Both the position numbers and the translations under genes were made by a program. This document shows, in pieces, positions 1 through 9,339 of a stretch of DNA of 46,097 nucleotides (positions are counted from its first letter, which is position 1; each line of letters opens with the position of its first letter). The DNA lies in contig CAOJXO010000009.1 in assembly GCA_948465545.1 (NCBI GenBank), positions 1-46,097 of the forward strand. The letters run 5' to 3'. The DNA is from an uncultured Bacillota bacterium. GTDB lineage: Bacteria; Bacillota; Clostridia; Christensenellales; UBA1242. The notes beneath the pieces were generated by a model. That model did no database searches. It saw only the letters and a program-made list of their open reading frames with translations, and was not told the origin of the DNA.

Positions 1-110
1 GCAAGTGTCTAAGTGTCAAAAACCGACCAAAGCCAATAACTGGTATTTGTATTAAATCAATTAGAACTAAGAGAGACTACAGTCTCTCTTTTTTCGTGCT
101 AGTAATTCAA
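1..110 (+). terminator. End of upstream unit with intrinsic terminator (69-94)
   Basis: Positions 69-94 form a hairpin (AAGAGAGAC, loop TACA, matching GTCTCTCTT) followed by a T run, a rho-independent terminator for a gene left of the window. One forward frame is open from base 2 to a TAA at 53-55 and could be the last 17 codons of that gene, but this is too short to identify. No other gene is visible here. Confidence 0.7.
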
Positions 111-113
111 CCC

Positions 114-142
114 TTGACTTTTTGCTTTTTTTCTGCTATACT
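114..142 (+). promoter_or_regulatory. SigA-type promoter of the 164-586 gene
   Basis: TTGACT at 114-119 and TATACT at 137-142 are separated by 17 bases, close to the vegetative consensus. The gene start at 164 lies 21 bases downstream of the -10 box, with the ribosome binding site GGAGGG at 154-159 between them. Confidence 0.75.
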
Positions 143-163
143 TAAAATATATTGGAGGGAACT

Positions 164-586
164 ATGAAATTTAGAAATTTTGACAGGATTGGTCTTGAAA
201 ATGAAGAAGATATTATGAAATTATTAGGACAAAATTGGATAAACTTTCTTATTCTTGAAGAAAGCGTTGATGGTGCTGATATTAACAAAAAATTACATGA
301 GATGGGGGTTGACGCTAAAGTTAAAAATGAACTCATTGTAAGTTTGCTTAATGAAAAGAGTAACTCAGGGATGCCTTTGGTTTGTCTTATTAAACTAGAA
401 TTTTTCAATAATAACCTTTATTTTACTTTTGATACATCTGATAGTGCAGTAAGGGCGGGACATTCTTTCAAATTTGATACTTTGGATAAAGCATTAAAAT
501 TTACAGATAGGCTTTATGGAGCAACATCAATTATTGATGTGGATAAAAAAGGAGACTTAATAAAAAGTGAGGACGAGGCTGAATAA
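164..586 (+). CDS. Hypothetical acidic protein, 140 aa
   Basis: I do not recognise this family. The protein is 140 residues, has no signal peptide or membrane segment and is probably cytoplasmic. It looks like a small alpha/beta domain, with an acidic tail (KSEDEAE). The ATG at 164 is preferred over an in-frame TTG at 152 because GGAGGG sits five bases upstream and a consensus promoter lies at 114-142. It is a single-gene unit with its own promoter and a strong terminator at 594-619, so its role cannot be inferred from an operon. The reading frame is clearly real; the function is unknown. Confidence 0.75.
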   Translation: MKFRNFDRIGLENEEDIMKLLGQNWINFLILEESVDGADINKKLHEMGVDAKVKNELIVSLLNEKSNSGMPLVCLIKLEFFNNNLYFTFDTSDSAVRAGHSFKFDTLDKALKFTDRLYGATSIIDVDKKGDLIKSEDEAE

Positions 587-593
587 TATGAAT

Positions 594-619
594 AAAAAGT
601 GGCGGGTGCCACTTTTTTT
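594..619 (+). terminator. Rho-independent terminator
   Basis: AAAAAGTGGC (594-603), loop GGGT, GCCACTTTTT (608-617) and further T residues form a perfect ten-pair stem with a U tail, eight bases after the stop codon at 584-586. Confidence 0.9.
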
Positions 620-722
620 GTTGTCAAAAATAAAAAGTGCCTAAGGCATAAATTTGTTAGGTAATTTTGAGAATGGTGTGTTATACTAAAACCATAAGAT
701 AGTTTTATTATAGGATTTTAGT

Positions 723-3089
723 ATGATTTTTAAGAAATTTTTTAATAAAGATGCGGATAAGGTCGCTCTTTTTGCAAACCAATTTAATATTTCTCCGCGG
801 GTTATGGAGTTGATTTTAGCCCGCGGTATTTCTACGTCAGAAGATATTGAGGAGTTTTTAACCCCTAAAAAACTTTCCGACCCTTTTGCATTAAAGGGCA
901 TGAAGGAACTTGTTGACAGGGTGACCCTTGCACGTGAAATGAAAGACAGGGTGCTTATTTTTGGTGACTATGATGTTGACGGAATTAGTGCAACCGCTAT
1001 TATGTTAAAAGCTTTGGAGCAATTTGGTATTAAGGCAAATTATTATCTACCAAACCGTTTTGTTGACGGCTATGGACTTACTAATGCAGTTATTGATAAG
1101 ATTGTTGATAAATATAGTCCAAATCTTATTATCACTGTGGATTGTGGTATCTCCTGTTATCAAGAGGTAGAGTATGCCAAAACTAAGGGGATTGATGTGA
1201 TTGTTACCGACCACCATGAAATTCCTGAAATTTTACCAGATAGCATTGTAATAAATGCAAAAATTGAAGGGCAGGCGGTGGAAACCCGTGAAATTTGTGG
1301 TACTGGTGTTGCATATAAGATTGCAGAGGCACTTCTTGGCAAAACTGGTGCAGAACAATTTTTGCCAGAGGCTGCTATTGCAACCATAAGTGATATTGTG
1401 CCTCTTTTAAATGAAAACCGCACTATTGTTTATCGTGGTTTAAAACTAATGGATAAATATCTGCCAGTAGGGCTTAAAATGATTTTTAAAGAGTATGAAC
1501 TTAGCACATTGAAGCCCAATTCAGTTGATATCTCTTTTAAAATCTCACCTAAAATCAACTCTTCGGGACGTATGGGTGACGCAAGTGACAGCCTTAAATT
1601 ATATCTTGAAACTGACCCTATTAAAATTAAAAAACTTATAGAAAAAATCAAGCAACATAATACTAGAAGGCAGGAAATCTGCAATAAAATTTATGATGAT
1701 TGTGAAAAAGCCCTTGCAAAGCAAAATATGCGCACCCAAAGGGTGATTTGTCTTGCTTCTAAGGTTTGGGATAAAGGGGTGCTTGGAATTGTATGTAGTC
1801 GTCTTGTAGATAAATATCACAAGCCTGTGTTTTTGTTCGCACAAGAGGGGGATACTCTATCTGGTTCAGGGCGTAGCATTGACGATATAAACATTCACCA
1901 GTTATTATCTTCATTAAAGGATATTTTGGAAACCTTTGGTGGTCATACTATGGCGGCTGGGCTTAGTTTAAAACGTAAGAACTATGAAGAGTTTGTTCAA
2001 AAGATAAATGCTTTTACACTTCAAAGTGTTAATGATGAAGTGTTTATTCCTATTGAGTATTATGACCAAGAAATCACTTTGGAGGAACTGACCCCAGAGT
2101 TTGTTAAGGATCTTTCAATCTTAGAGCCTTTCGGTTGTGGCAACCCTAGACCTAAGTTTAAAATAACCTCACCAAATGTTGAGGTTATGCCTATGAAAAG
2201 GTTTCCTCAGCACGCAAGTTTAAAATTGGGCGACTTTAACCTTATGTATTTTAATTACCTTGATAGTGTTATCAAGATGAATTTTAGTCGTCAAAAGAGT
2301 TTTATTTTTGAACTTGCACCAAGAGCATTAAAGGGCACAGTAGTGAAGTTTGATGGTGGAAGTTTTATTGCAGAGGACGCATATAAAAAACTTAATCCTA
2401 TTGAAATTTCACAACTTTCGTATTCAAAAACTGGAGATGCAAAATTTAAACTTTATCCAAAAAGCGAACTGTTGCAGTTTGTAGGAGGTACATCTACCTC
2501 TGTTTTTGGCACTTGTTTTGTGACTTATTCTTGTTATGACTATGTTGAGTTTGCAAAGAATTACAACACACAAAATATTTATCATTTTGGTATTTATGAT
2601 ACCTATGAGATTGGGTACAATAGTTTATTATTATCTCCAAAAGGGCTTGATTGGGCGAAAAATTATTCTAAAATCGTTTTCTTATCGCCAGTGCTTGACT
2701 CTGCCTTTATTTCTGCGTTGAATGAAGTGACTGAGGCAGAAATATATCTTCCTATTGAAAAAGATACCGATTATAAAAAGTTTGCGAGTCTTGACCTTTC
2801 GCGCGAGAGTTTTGGCAAGGTGTTTAATGCACTTCGTGCAAAGGCAGGCAAGCCTATTTACAACATTTTTGACCTCTATGACAAGATTGCTTTTCCATCA
2901 ATCACTTTTAACACATTCTACAGTGCTTTTCTTGTGTTTAAGGAGTTGAAACTTATTAATGTTGTTGATGGCGAACAACTTACTATTTATGTCAATAAAG
3001 AGCAAAAGCATCAACTTACCGATTCAAAGTTGTATAATACTTTATCATTACTAAAAAATACATTTAGGAGGGGAGATGGACAGCAATAA
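723..3089 (+). CDS. recJ: Single-stranded-DNA-specific exonuclease RecJ
   Basis: RecJ degrades single-stranded DNA 5' to 3' with Mn/Mg and acts in RecF-pathway recombination repair and in mismatch and base excision repair. The DHH-family motifs are visible: DYDVDG at residues 82-87, DHH at 163-165, a DHHA1 segment with SGSGRS near 380 and GGH near 406. At 788 aa it is the long Firmicutes form, with an extra C-terminal domain, rather than the shorter E. coli form. The start at 723 has AGGA at 712-715. A TATACT at 682-687 may be its -10 box but has no good -35. Its last 14 bases overlap rel, as in the conserved Clostridia recJ-rel cluster, although the usual apt gene between them is missing. 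Confidence 0.95.
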   Translation: MIFKKFFNKDADKVALFANQFNISPRVMELILARGISTSEDIEEFLTPKKLSDPFALKGMKELVDRVTLAREMKDRVLIFGDYDVDGISATAIMLKALEQFGIKANYYLPNRFVDGYGLTNAVIDKIVDKYSPNLIITVDCGISCYQEVEYAKTKGIDVIVTDHHEIPEILPDSIVINAKIEGQAVETREICGTGVAYKIAEALLGKTGAEQFLPEAAIATISDIVPLLNENRTIVYRGLKLMDKYLPVGLKMIFKEYELSTLKPNSVDISFKISPKINSSGRMGDASDSLKLYLETDPIKIKKLIEKIKQHNTRRQEICNKIYDDCEKALAKQNMRTQRVICLASKVWDKGVLGIVCSRLVDKYHKPVFLFAQEGDTLSGSGRSIDDINIHQLLSSLKDILETFGGHTMAAGLSLKRKNYEEFVQKINAFTLQSVNDEVFIPIEYYDQEITLEELTPEFVKDLSILEPFGCGNPRPKFKITSPNVEVMPMKRFPQHASLKLGDFNLMYFNYLDSVIKMNFSRQKSFIFELAPRALKGTVVKFDGGSFIAEDAYKKLNPIEISQLSYSKTGDAKFKLYPKSELLQFVGGTSTSVFGTCFVTYSCYDYVEFAKNYNTQNIYHFGIYDTYEIGYNSLLLSPKGLDWAKNYSKIVFLSPVLDSAFISALNEVTEAEIYLPIEKDTDYKKFASLDLSRESFGKVFNALRAKAGKPIYNIFDLYDKIAFPSITFNTFYSAFLVFKELKLINVVDGEQLTIYVNKEQKHQLTDSKLYNTLSLLKNTFRRGDGQQ

Positions 3090-5181
3090 TAAAATATCTG
3101 TCATTAAAGAAAAAATTTCACAATATCTCCAGTTAAGTTCGAATGATTTAAAGATTGTTGAACTTATCCTTTGTGATGAAATGAATCTTTCTAGATGTGA
3201 GGATATTCTTGACAATATGATAAATGTTAAACTTGACAAAAGTTCTATCCTTGCTTTTCTTACTTATCAGTTGTATAAGGTTAAACCAGAGGTTGCAGAC
3301 AAAATTTCTGAAAGCCTTACCCAAGAAGAAAGAGAACTTGTTGAAAGTTTTAAACTTATCAAAGATATTCAAAACCTTACGCCTAGTGAAGAGGCTGACG
3401 ACATCAAAAAGATGTTCTTGGCACTTAGCAAAGACGTGCGAATTGTTATTATTAAACTTGCAGGAATTGTTTACGATATAAAAACCTTAGAGCCACCACT
3501 TAGTGAAAAAGACAATTCTTTCATTATGCTTGTTAAAGAAATTCATATTCCGCTTTCTGAGCGTTTAGGATTGGATAGTTTAAAACTTGCCATGGACGAT
3601 AATGTTGTAAGACTTGAACATCCAAAAGAATATGAAGAGTTAAGACTCTATATGGAGCAGGAGCAAGAAAAAAACAACGAACAACTCCTTATAACAAAAG
3701 AGCATATAACAAAGGCTCTTGCCGACTTAAAGATTCATGGTGAGATTAGGTATAGGCAAAAACATATAAGCAGTATATATAAAAAACTCCAAGCCAAACA
3801 TTCTATTGATAAGATTTATGACCTTCTTGCAATGCGTGTGATTGTTGATACGGTTGAGGAGTGTTATGCAATCCTTGGCAGGGTGCATCAAATTTACAAA
3901 CCTATGCCAGGTCGTGTGAAAGACTATATTGCAAACCCTAAGCCAAATGGTTATCAATCGCTTCACACTACCGTTATTGTGGAAAATCAACACCCACTTG
4001 AAATTCAGATAAGAACCTTTGAAATGCATAGGGCGGGTGAGTTTGGAAATTGTGCCCACTGGCTATATAAAGAAAAAGCAAGTAAGAAAGATGAACTTGA
4101 CAATCGTGTTACATGGCTTCGTGAGGCAATGGATAATGCGGAAACATTATCCCCAGAAGAGTTTGTTGAGACTTTAAAGGCAGACTTTTATGGTGGGGTT
4201 ATCTTTTGTCAAACTCCAAAGGGTAGAGTCATTGAGTTCCCAGAGGGGGCAACAGCGATAGACTTTGCCTATGCAATTCACTCTGATATCGGAAACAGAT
4301 GTGTTGGCGTTAAGATTAATTCGGTAATGAAGCCTATAAGCACTCAACTTAAAAATGGTGACATTATTGAAGTTCTGACAAATCCAAACAGCAAAGGTCC
4401 GTCACGTGACTGGCTTAATATTGCAAAAACAAATAGTGCAAGAAGCAAGATAAGAGCTTTCTTTAAAAACGAACTTAAAGAAGAGAATATTAAGAATGGA
4501 AAAACTCTTTTTGATATTGCATTAAAAGATAAAGGCTTTACCGCATCTCAACTGTTTACAGAGAAATATCTTAATGAAGTGCTACCAAAACTTACAATGA
4601 AAGAAATAGACGAATTGTATGCAGCGGTGGGCTCTGGCAGTCTTAGGGTGGAACAATCGCTTGGTAAGTTTATTTCGCTGTGGAATAAAGACAATGTAGT
4701 TAAGTCTGAAAGAACTGTGGTATCGGTACGCAAGAATAAAGATGGCGTGCTTATAGATGGTGACAGTGGTATGCTTGTACGCTATGCTGGTTGCTGTAAC
4801 CCTATTGAGGGAGATGAGATTATAGGTTATGTGTCAAGAGGTAAAGGGGTAACTATACACAGACACAACTGCTCTAACCTTAAATATCTTGAACCTGAAA
4901 GACTTATTAATGCAACATGGGAAACTAAGGAAGAAAATTCATTTACTGCAACAATCCATGTTATTGCGGATAAATCAAACAATAATATTGCAAAACTCAC
5001 TACACTGATTACCAACATGAAGGTGCTTATTACAGGCTTCGATGCTAAAGATATAGGTGATAACTTTATATGCGACATTGCCGTATCTGTTAAGAATAAG
5101 GCAGAACTTGAAAAGGTAATGAATAGCGTTAGGACACTTAAAAATGTTACACAGGTGTCAAGGAGTGACAGATGGATATAA
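3076..5181 (+). CDS. rel: Long RelA/SpoT homologue, (p)ppGpp synthetase with degenerate hydrolase domain
   Basis: This is the stringent-response enzyme that makes (p)ppGpp from ATP and GDP/GTP on starved ribosomes. The synthetase domain is intact: RVKDYIANPKPNGYQ near residue 280 and LEIQIRTFEMH just after it. A TGS domain (about 373-435), a zinc-finger-like CC segment (AGCCNP) and a C-terminal ACT domain follow. The N-terminal HD hydrolase region is present only as a remnant. The stretch that should carry HDVVEDT reads LTYQLYKV, and KLADRLHNMRTL reads KLAGIVYDIKTL, so the metal-binding His and Asp residues are gone. At 701 aa it is slightly short at the N terminus. AGGAGG at 3066-3071 fixes the start. 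It overlaps recJ by 14 bases and hemZ by 10. Confidence 0.93.
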   Translation: MDSNNKISVIKEKISQYLQLSSNDLKIVELILCDEMNLSRCEDILDNMINVKLDKSSILAFLTYQLYKVKPEVADKISESLTQEERELVESFKLIKDIQNLTPSEEADDIKKMFLALSKDVRIVIIKLAGIVYDIKTLEPPLSEKDNSFIMLVKEIHIPLSERLGLDSLKLAMDDNVVRLEHPKEYEELRLYMEQEQEKNNEQLLITKEHITKALADLKIHGEIRYRQKHISSIYKKLQAKHSIDKIYDLLAMRVIVDTVEECYAILGRVHQIYKPMPGRVKDYIANPKPNGYQSLHTTVIVENQHPLEIQIRTFEMHRAGEFGNCAHWLYKEKASKKDELDNRVTWLREAMDNAETLSPEEFVETLKADFYGGVIFCQTPKGRVIEFPEGATAIDFAYAIHSDIGNRCVGVKINSVMKPISTQLKNGDIIEVLTNPNSKGPSRDWLNIAKTNSARSKIRAFFKNELKEENIKNGKTLFDIALKDKGFTASQLFTEKYLNEVLPKLTMKEIDELYAAVGSGSLRVEQSLGKFISLWNKDNVVKSERTVVSVRKNKDGVLIDGDSGMLVRYAGCCNPIEGDEIIGYVSRGKGVTIHRHNCSNLKYLEPERLINATWETKEENSFTATIHVIADKSNNNIAKLTTLITNMKVLITGFDAKDIGDNFICDIAVSVKNKAELEKVMNSVRTLKNVTQVSRSDRWI

Positions 5182-6575
5182 TAACAAATAAAGAAGATTT
5201 ATCTCTTGACCTTATTGACCTTGTAAAACTATTTAGCCCTAATGAGGACTTTTCGTTAAATCATGAAGAGGTTGATTTAGGAAATCGAATCATAAACAAG
5301 TTTGTAACTATATATAACAGCGAGCGAAGCGAATATGCGTTTGCCTATAATTATGACGCTGATTTAACTCCACTTAAAAAGAAAAGTTTACGTAAGAGAA
5401 ATGTTAAAGTACATTTGTATGATGTTATGGCTAAACTATTAAATAAGACTCTTCCATGGGGGAGTTTAACTGGGGTTAGGCCAACCAAGTTTGCAAGGGA
5501 ACTTATTGATAGTGGACTTGCAAAAGAGTATGTACTTGCAGAAATCCTTGAAAAGGATTATCGCTTGCGTAAGGATAAAGCCAAACTGACGGCAACAATT
5601 TTAAAGAATCAAAGATGCATAATAAGAAACGACAACCTTATTGACCTTTATGTAAACATTCCGATTTGTCCGTCAAGATGTTTGTATTGCTCTTTCATTT
5701 CAAGCGAACTTTCACGTGTGAAAGATAAGATGAAAACATATCTTGACTGCCTGTTAAAAGAGATAGAGGCGGTGAAAAAGATTGTTGCAAATAAGGCGTA
5801 TATTGTAAGGACAATCTATATTGGGGGTGGCACTCCTAGTGTGCTGACGGCGGACGAACTAGACCTTTTGCTTTCGGCGTTAACATTCCCTGTAAGTGAG
5901 TTTACGGTGGAATGTGGCAGACCTGACACTATTACCGCTGAAAAACTTGATGTGCTTAAAAAACATAATGTTACAAGGATTTCAATTAATCCTCAAACTT
6001 TCTGTGAGGCAACCTTAAAACGTATCGGCAGAAACCATAAAAACAAACAGGTGCTTGAAGGTTATGCACTTGCCTTAGAGCGTGGCTTTAATGTTAATAT
6101 GGATATTATTGCTGGGCTTCCTGGTGAGAAACTGGGTGTATTTAAAAGGACAATGCAGACACTTCTTGACCTTAATCCTGAAAATATAACAGTACATACG
6201 CTGTCTGTTAAGAATGGTGCAGCACTCCGTGATGAGCAGGAATTATTGTCTGAAAAAGAAGTGCCAAAGATGATTGATTATGCAGAAAATTTACTTTCTG
6301 AAAAGGGGTACAAGCCATACTATTTGTATCGTCAGAAAAATCAACTTGCAGGACTTGAAAATGTGGGCTATTTCAGAGATGATAAAGTGTGCATATTTAA
6401 CATTGACAGTATGGAAGAAACTAACACTGTGATTGCTGTTGGTGCGGGGGCGATGTCGAAGCGAATCTTTAATCATGAAAAACATATTGACCGCCTTCCA
6501 AATTGCAAGTTTATTGAGGAGTATATCGACCGCATTGACGAAATGATTGAAAAGAAGATTAAGTTTTTTAGTTAA
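5172..6575 (+). CDS. hemZ: Coproporphyrinogen dehydrogenase-like radical SAM protein HemZ
   Basis: This is a member of the HemN/HemZ/HemW radical SAM group. The CxxxCxxC cluster motif is at Cys166, Cys170 and Cys173 (CPSRCLYCSF), followed by the GGGTP SAM-binding motif near residue 218. The 467 aa length and the N-terminal extension of about 150 residues fit HemZ better than HemW. HemZ members are annotated as oxygen-independent coproporphyrinogen III dehydrogenases, but no other haem gene is in this window, so the substrate is uncertain. AGGAG at 5161-5165 supports the start, which overlaps rel by 10 bases. Location after recJ and rel is a familiar Clostridia arrangement. Confidence 0.85.
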   Translation: MDIITNKEDLSLDLIDLVKLFSPNEDFSLNHEEVDLGNRIINKFVTIYNSERSEYAFAYNYDADLTPLKKKSLRKRNVKVHLYDVMAKLLNKTLPWGSLTGVRPTKFARELIDSGLAKEYVLAEILEKDYRLRKDKAKLTATILKNQRCIIRNDNLIDLYVNIPICPSRCLYCSFISSELSRVKDKMKTYLDCLLKEIEAVKKIVANKAYIVRTIYIGGGTPSVLTADELDLLLSALTFPVSEFTVECGRPDTITAEKLDVLKKHNVTRISINPQTFCEATLKRIGRNHKNKQVLEGYALALERGFNVNMDIIAGLPGEKLGVFKRTMQTLLDLNPENITVHTLSVKNGAALRDEQELLSEKEVPKMIDYAENLLSEKGYKPYYLYRQKNQLAGLENVGYFRDDKVCIFNIDSMEETNTVIAVGAGAMSKRIFNHEKHIDRLPNCKFIEEYIDRIDEMIEKKIKFFS

Positions 6576-6590
6576 ATTATCAAAAATCAC

Positions 6591-6620
6591 TTTACAAATT
6601 TATATTCTGTGTGATATAAT
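6591..6620 (+). promoter_or_regulatory. Promoter of rpsO-pnp
   Basis: TTTACA at 6591-6596 and TATAAT at 6615-6620 are 18 bases apart. The expected transcript would start near 6627 and carry a leader of about 90 bases before rpsO. Confidence 0.75.
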
Positions 6621-6640
6621 AGCATCGTCGATAAAGAACC

Positions 6641-6695
6641 TTAGGCAAAGTTAAGCGACACCTTCTGACGCTTTCACACTTTGTTTAACGGGGAT
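6641..6695 (+). promoter_or_regulatory. Structured rpsO leader, probable S15 autoregulatory element
   Basis: The untranslated leader can form nested helices: CAAAG (6646-6650) with CTTTG (6679-6683), and AAGCG (6653-6657) with CGCTT (6669-6673). GTTAA (6650-6654) can also pair with TTAAC (6685-6689), competing with or crossing the first helix like a pseudoknot. rpsO leaders in many bacteria bind S15 and repress translation. The position and competing folds fit this, but I matched no specific family consensus. Confidence 0.5.
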
Positions 6696-6719
6696 AAAAA
6701 ATTAAAATAGGAGGAAATT

Positions 6720-6995
6720 ATGGACAAGGCTAGAAAACAAGAAATTATCAACAAGTATAAGACAAGCGAAAACGATACTGGTTCTGCACAAGTACAAATC
6801 GCTCTTCTTACTGAAAGAATCAACCACCTTAATGAGAATCACCTTAGCAAAAACCCTAAGGATAAGCACACTCGTCGTGGTCTTCTTCAAATGGTTGGTA
6901 AGAGAAAAGGTTTCTTACTCTATCTTAAGGAGCAAGATATTGAGGCTTACAGAAATCTCATTAAAGAACTTGGTATTCGTGATACTGCGAAATAA
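6720..6995 (+). CDS. rpsO: 30S ribosomal protein S15
   Basis: S15 binds 16S rRNA at the central-domain three-way junction and is a primary assembly protein of the 30S platform. The 91 aa protein is almost the usual 89 and carries the family signatures [29 protein letters not shown] and [14 protein letters not shown] at 6709-6714 places the start at 6720. The conserved rpsO-pnp order follows. Control is likely through the structured leader at 6641-6695. Confidence 0.98.
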   Translation: MDKARKQEIINKYKTSENDTGSAQVQIALLTERINHLNENHLSKNPKDKHTRRGLLQMVGKRKGFLLYLKEQDIEAYRNLIKELGIRDTAK

Positions 6996-7004
6996 AAATT
7001 TAAT

Positions 7005-7042
7005 AAAGAGGGGGATATATGCTTTTATACTCTCTCTTTTTT
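7005..7042 (+). terminator. Imperfect hairpin with U tail between rpsO and pnp
   Basis: AAAGAG at 7005-7010 pairs with CTCTTT around 7032-7038. Inner pairing of ATATA with TATA and several G-U pairs extends the stem, and a T run ends it. It could terminate part of the transcription from the rpsO promoter, making pnp depend on read-through, or act as a processing site as in other rpsO-pnp operons. Confidence 0.5.
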
Positions 7043-7068
7043 GTTAAAAATATTGTAAGGAGATTAAT

Positions 7069-9165
7069 ATGAAAAACGACGCAAAAATTTATGAAATTGA
7101 AATAGGGGGCAAAAAGGTTTCTTTTGAAACTGGTAGACTTTGCGAACAAGCAAATGGCACTTGCCTTGTAAGATGTGGCGAAACTGTTATTATGGTTAAT
7201 GTAACCATGTCAGAAACTCCAAGAGATGGAATTGATTTCTTCCCTCTTGTTGTTGACTTTGAAGAGAAAATGTATTCAGTAGGAAAGATTCCTGGTGGAT
7301 TCAAGAAACGTGAGGGCAGACCTAGTGATAAGGCAATCCTTACTTCAAGACTTATGGATAGACCTCTTCGCCCACTTTTCCCAAAAGGATTTTTCAATGA
7401 TGTTGCAGTAGTTGCTACCGCACTTTCTGTTGACCCTGATATTGAGCCAGAAATTCTTGCAATGCTTGGTTCAAGTTTTGCACTTTCAATTTCTGATATT
7501 CCTTTCCAAGGGCCTACAGGTTCTGTTGCCGTTGGTTTACTCGATGGCAAGTTTGTTATCAACCCTAATGGTGAAGAAAGAGATAGAAGCCAGATGCATA
7601 TGGTTGTAAGTGGTACTGATGAAGCCGTACTTATGATTGAGGGTGGTGCTAACGAAGTGCCAGAAGAAACACTCCGTGATGGTATCCTTTTCGCTCATGA
7701 AGAAATCAAGAAGATTGTTGCTTTCTTCAAGAAGGTTAAGGCTGAAATCGGTAAACCTGTTAATCCTAAGATTGAATACTATGTTGTTCCTGAAGAGATT
7801 GACAAAGACGTTCGTAAATTTGCTGATAAGAAACTTGATTATGCTCTTGACACATTTGATAGAACAGAGCGTCAAAACCGTCAAGATGCTGTTGATGAAG
7901 AAACAAAAGCATACTTTGCTGAAAAGTATCCAGAAATGGAACGTCAAATTGGCGACGTGCTTTATAAGATGACAAAAGAAAAGGTTAGGGCAAAGATACT
8001 TAAAGGTGTTCGTCCAGACGGAAGAAGCCTTACTGAAATTCGTCCTATCTGGTGTGATGTTGGTGTGCTTCCAAGAGTACATGGTACTGGTATCTTTACA
8101 CGTGGTCAAACACAAGTGCTTACTTCTCTTACACTTGGCACTGTTTCTGATATGCAAAAACTTGAAGGACTTGATGATGAAGAAGTAAATCGTTACGTTC
8201 ACCACTATAATATGCCTCCTTACGCTACTGGTGAGGCTAGAAACTTAAAGAGCCCTGGCAGACGTGAAATCGGTCATGGTGCACTTGCTGAAAGGGCGTT
8301 AGAGCCAGTTATTCCAAGTGAAGAGGAATTTCCTTATGCACTTCGTCTTGTAAGTGAAGTACTTTCTTCAAACGGCTCTTCTTCTATGGCTTCTGTTTGC
8401 GGTTCAACACTTGCTCTTATGGACGGTGGTGTGCCTATCAAACGTCCTGTTGCTGGAATTGCTATGGGACTTATCAAAGATGAGGCTAGTGGCAAGGTTG
8501 CCGTACTTTCTGATATTCAAGGACTTGAAGATTTCCTTGGCGATATGGACTTCAAGGTTACAGGTACTGAAAAGGGTGTTACCGCAATCCAAATGGATAT
8601 TAAGATTAAGGGTATTGATAAGAAGATTCTTACCACTGCTTTGAATCAAGCAAGGGAAGGCAGAATGTTTATCATGGGTAAACTTCTTGAAACTATTTCT
8701 GGGCCTAGAAAAGAACTTTCTAAGTATGCTCCTAAGATTATTACCTTCTCAATTAACCCAGACTTCATTAAAGATGTTATCGGTTCTGGTGGAAAAGTAA
8801 TCAACAAGATTATTGACGAAACAGGCGTTAAGATTGATATTGAAGATGACGGACAAGTATTCATTGCAAGTCAAGACTCTGAAATGACAGAAAAGGCTAA
8901 GAAAATTATACTTGGTATTGTTGAAGTTCCAGAGGTTGGCGATGTTTATGACGGAAAAGTTGTAAGAATCATGAACTTTGGTGCTTTTGTAGAACTTGGC
9001 GGTGGAAAAGAAGGAATGGTACACATTTCAAAACTTTCAAACAAACGTGTTGAAAAGGTTGAAGACGTTGTTAAGATTGGTGATACAATAGAAGTTGAAG
9101 TAATCAAGATTGACGAAAAAGGACGCATTGACCTTAAACGCATTTTACCTAGAGAAGAAAAATAA
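7069..9165 (+). CDS. pnp: Polyribonucleotide nucleotidyltransferase (PNPase)
   Basis: PNPase is a trimeric 3'-5' phosphorolytic exoribonuclease of mRNA turnover. The 698 aa protein has the full architecture: a first RNase PH domain, an alpha-helical linker, a second catalytic RNase PH domain ([19 protein letters not shown], then [15 protein letters not shown]), a KH domain near residues 565-610 ([11 protein letters not shown]) and an S1 domain near 622-692 ([15 protein letters not shown]). AAGGAG at 7057-7062 supports the start. It lies 73 bases after rpsO, in the standard order. Confidence 0.98.
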   Translation: MKNDAKIYEIEIGGKKVSFETGRLCEQANGTCLVRCGETVIMVNVTMSETPRDGIDFFPLVVDFEEKMYSVGKIPGGFKKREGRPSDKAILTSRLMDRPLRPLFPKGFFNDVAVVATALSVDPDIEPEILAMLGSSFALSISDIPFQGPTGSVAVGLLDGKFVINPNGEERDRSQMHMVVSGTDEAVLMIEGGANEVPEETLRDGILFAHEEIKKIVAFFKKVKAEIGKPVNPKIEYYVVPEEIDKDVRKFADKKLDYALDTFDRTERQNRQDAVDEETKAYFAEKYPEMERQIGDVLYKMTKEKVRAKILKGVRPDGRSLTEIRPIWCDVGVLPRVHGTGIFTRGQTQVLTSLTLGTVSDMQKLEGLDDEEVNRYVHHYNMPPYATGEARNLKSPGRREIGHGALAERALEPVIPSEEEFPYALRLVSEVLSSNGSSSMASVCGSTLALMDGGVPIKRPVAGIAMGLIKDEASGKVAVLSDIQGLEDFLGDMDFKVTGTEKGVTAIQMDIKIKGIDKKILTTALNQAREGRMFIMGKLLETISGPRKELSKYAPKIITFSINPDFIKDVIGSGGKVINKIIDETGVKIDIEDDGQVFIASQDSEMTEKAKKIILGIVEVPEVGDVYDGKVVRIMNFGAFVELGGGKEGMVHISKLSNKRVEKVEDVVKIGDTIEVEVIKIDEKGRIDLKRILPREEK

Positions 9166-9280
9166 ACTTTTCCAGCGTGGAAAAGTAACAAAAGGCGTTG
9201 GGGAATTTCGATTTTTCCCAAACCCCTTGAAACGACTTACTTTTAAAAAGCAAGCAAATTTATATTGCGTTATTTACTTA
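9166..9280 (+). other. Intergenic segment with two strong hairpins
   Basis: Directly after pnp, CTTTTCCA-GCG-TGGAAAAG (9168-9186) is a perfect eight-pair hairpin. A second imperfect one spans about 9198-9224 (GTTGGGGAAT to TTTCCCAAAC). Neither ends in a T run. They could be 3' stabilisers of pnp mRNA, a small RNA, or a copy of a dispersed repeat. No convincing gene is present. Confidence 0.4.
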
Positions 9281-9306
9281 AAAAAGAGGCTTTAGCCTCT
9301 TTTTTA
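9280..9306 (+). terminator. Rho-independent terminator of rpsO-pnp
   Basis: AAAAAGAGGC (9281-9290), loop TTTA, GCCTCTTTTT (9295-9304) and a T tail. It is nearly symmetrical, so it can also end the convergent transcript of the minus-strand regulator at 9340-9594. Confidence 0.9.
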
Positions 9307-9339
9307 ATATAAAATGATGCAATTATTTTAACAATTAAA

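Noticed and set aside
9110..9295. Forward ORF across the pnp end and the following hairpins
   Set aside because: It overlaps pnp in another frame, has no ribosome binding site, and its downstream half is made of hairpin sequence.
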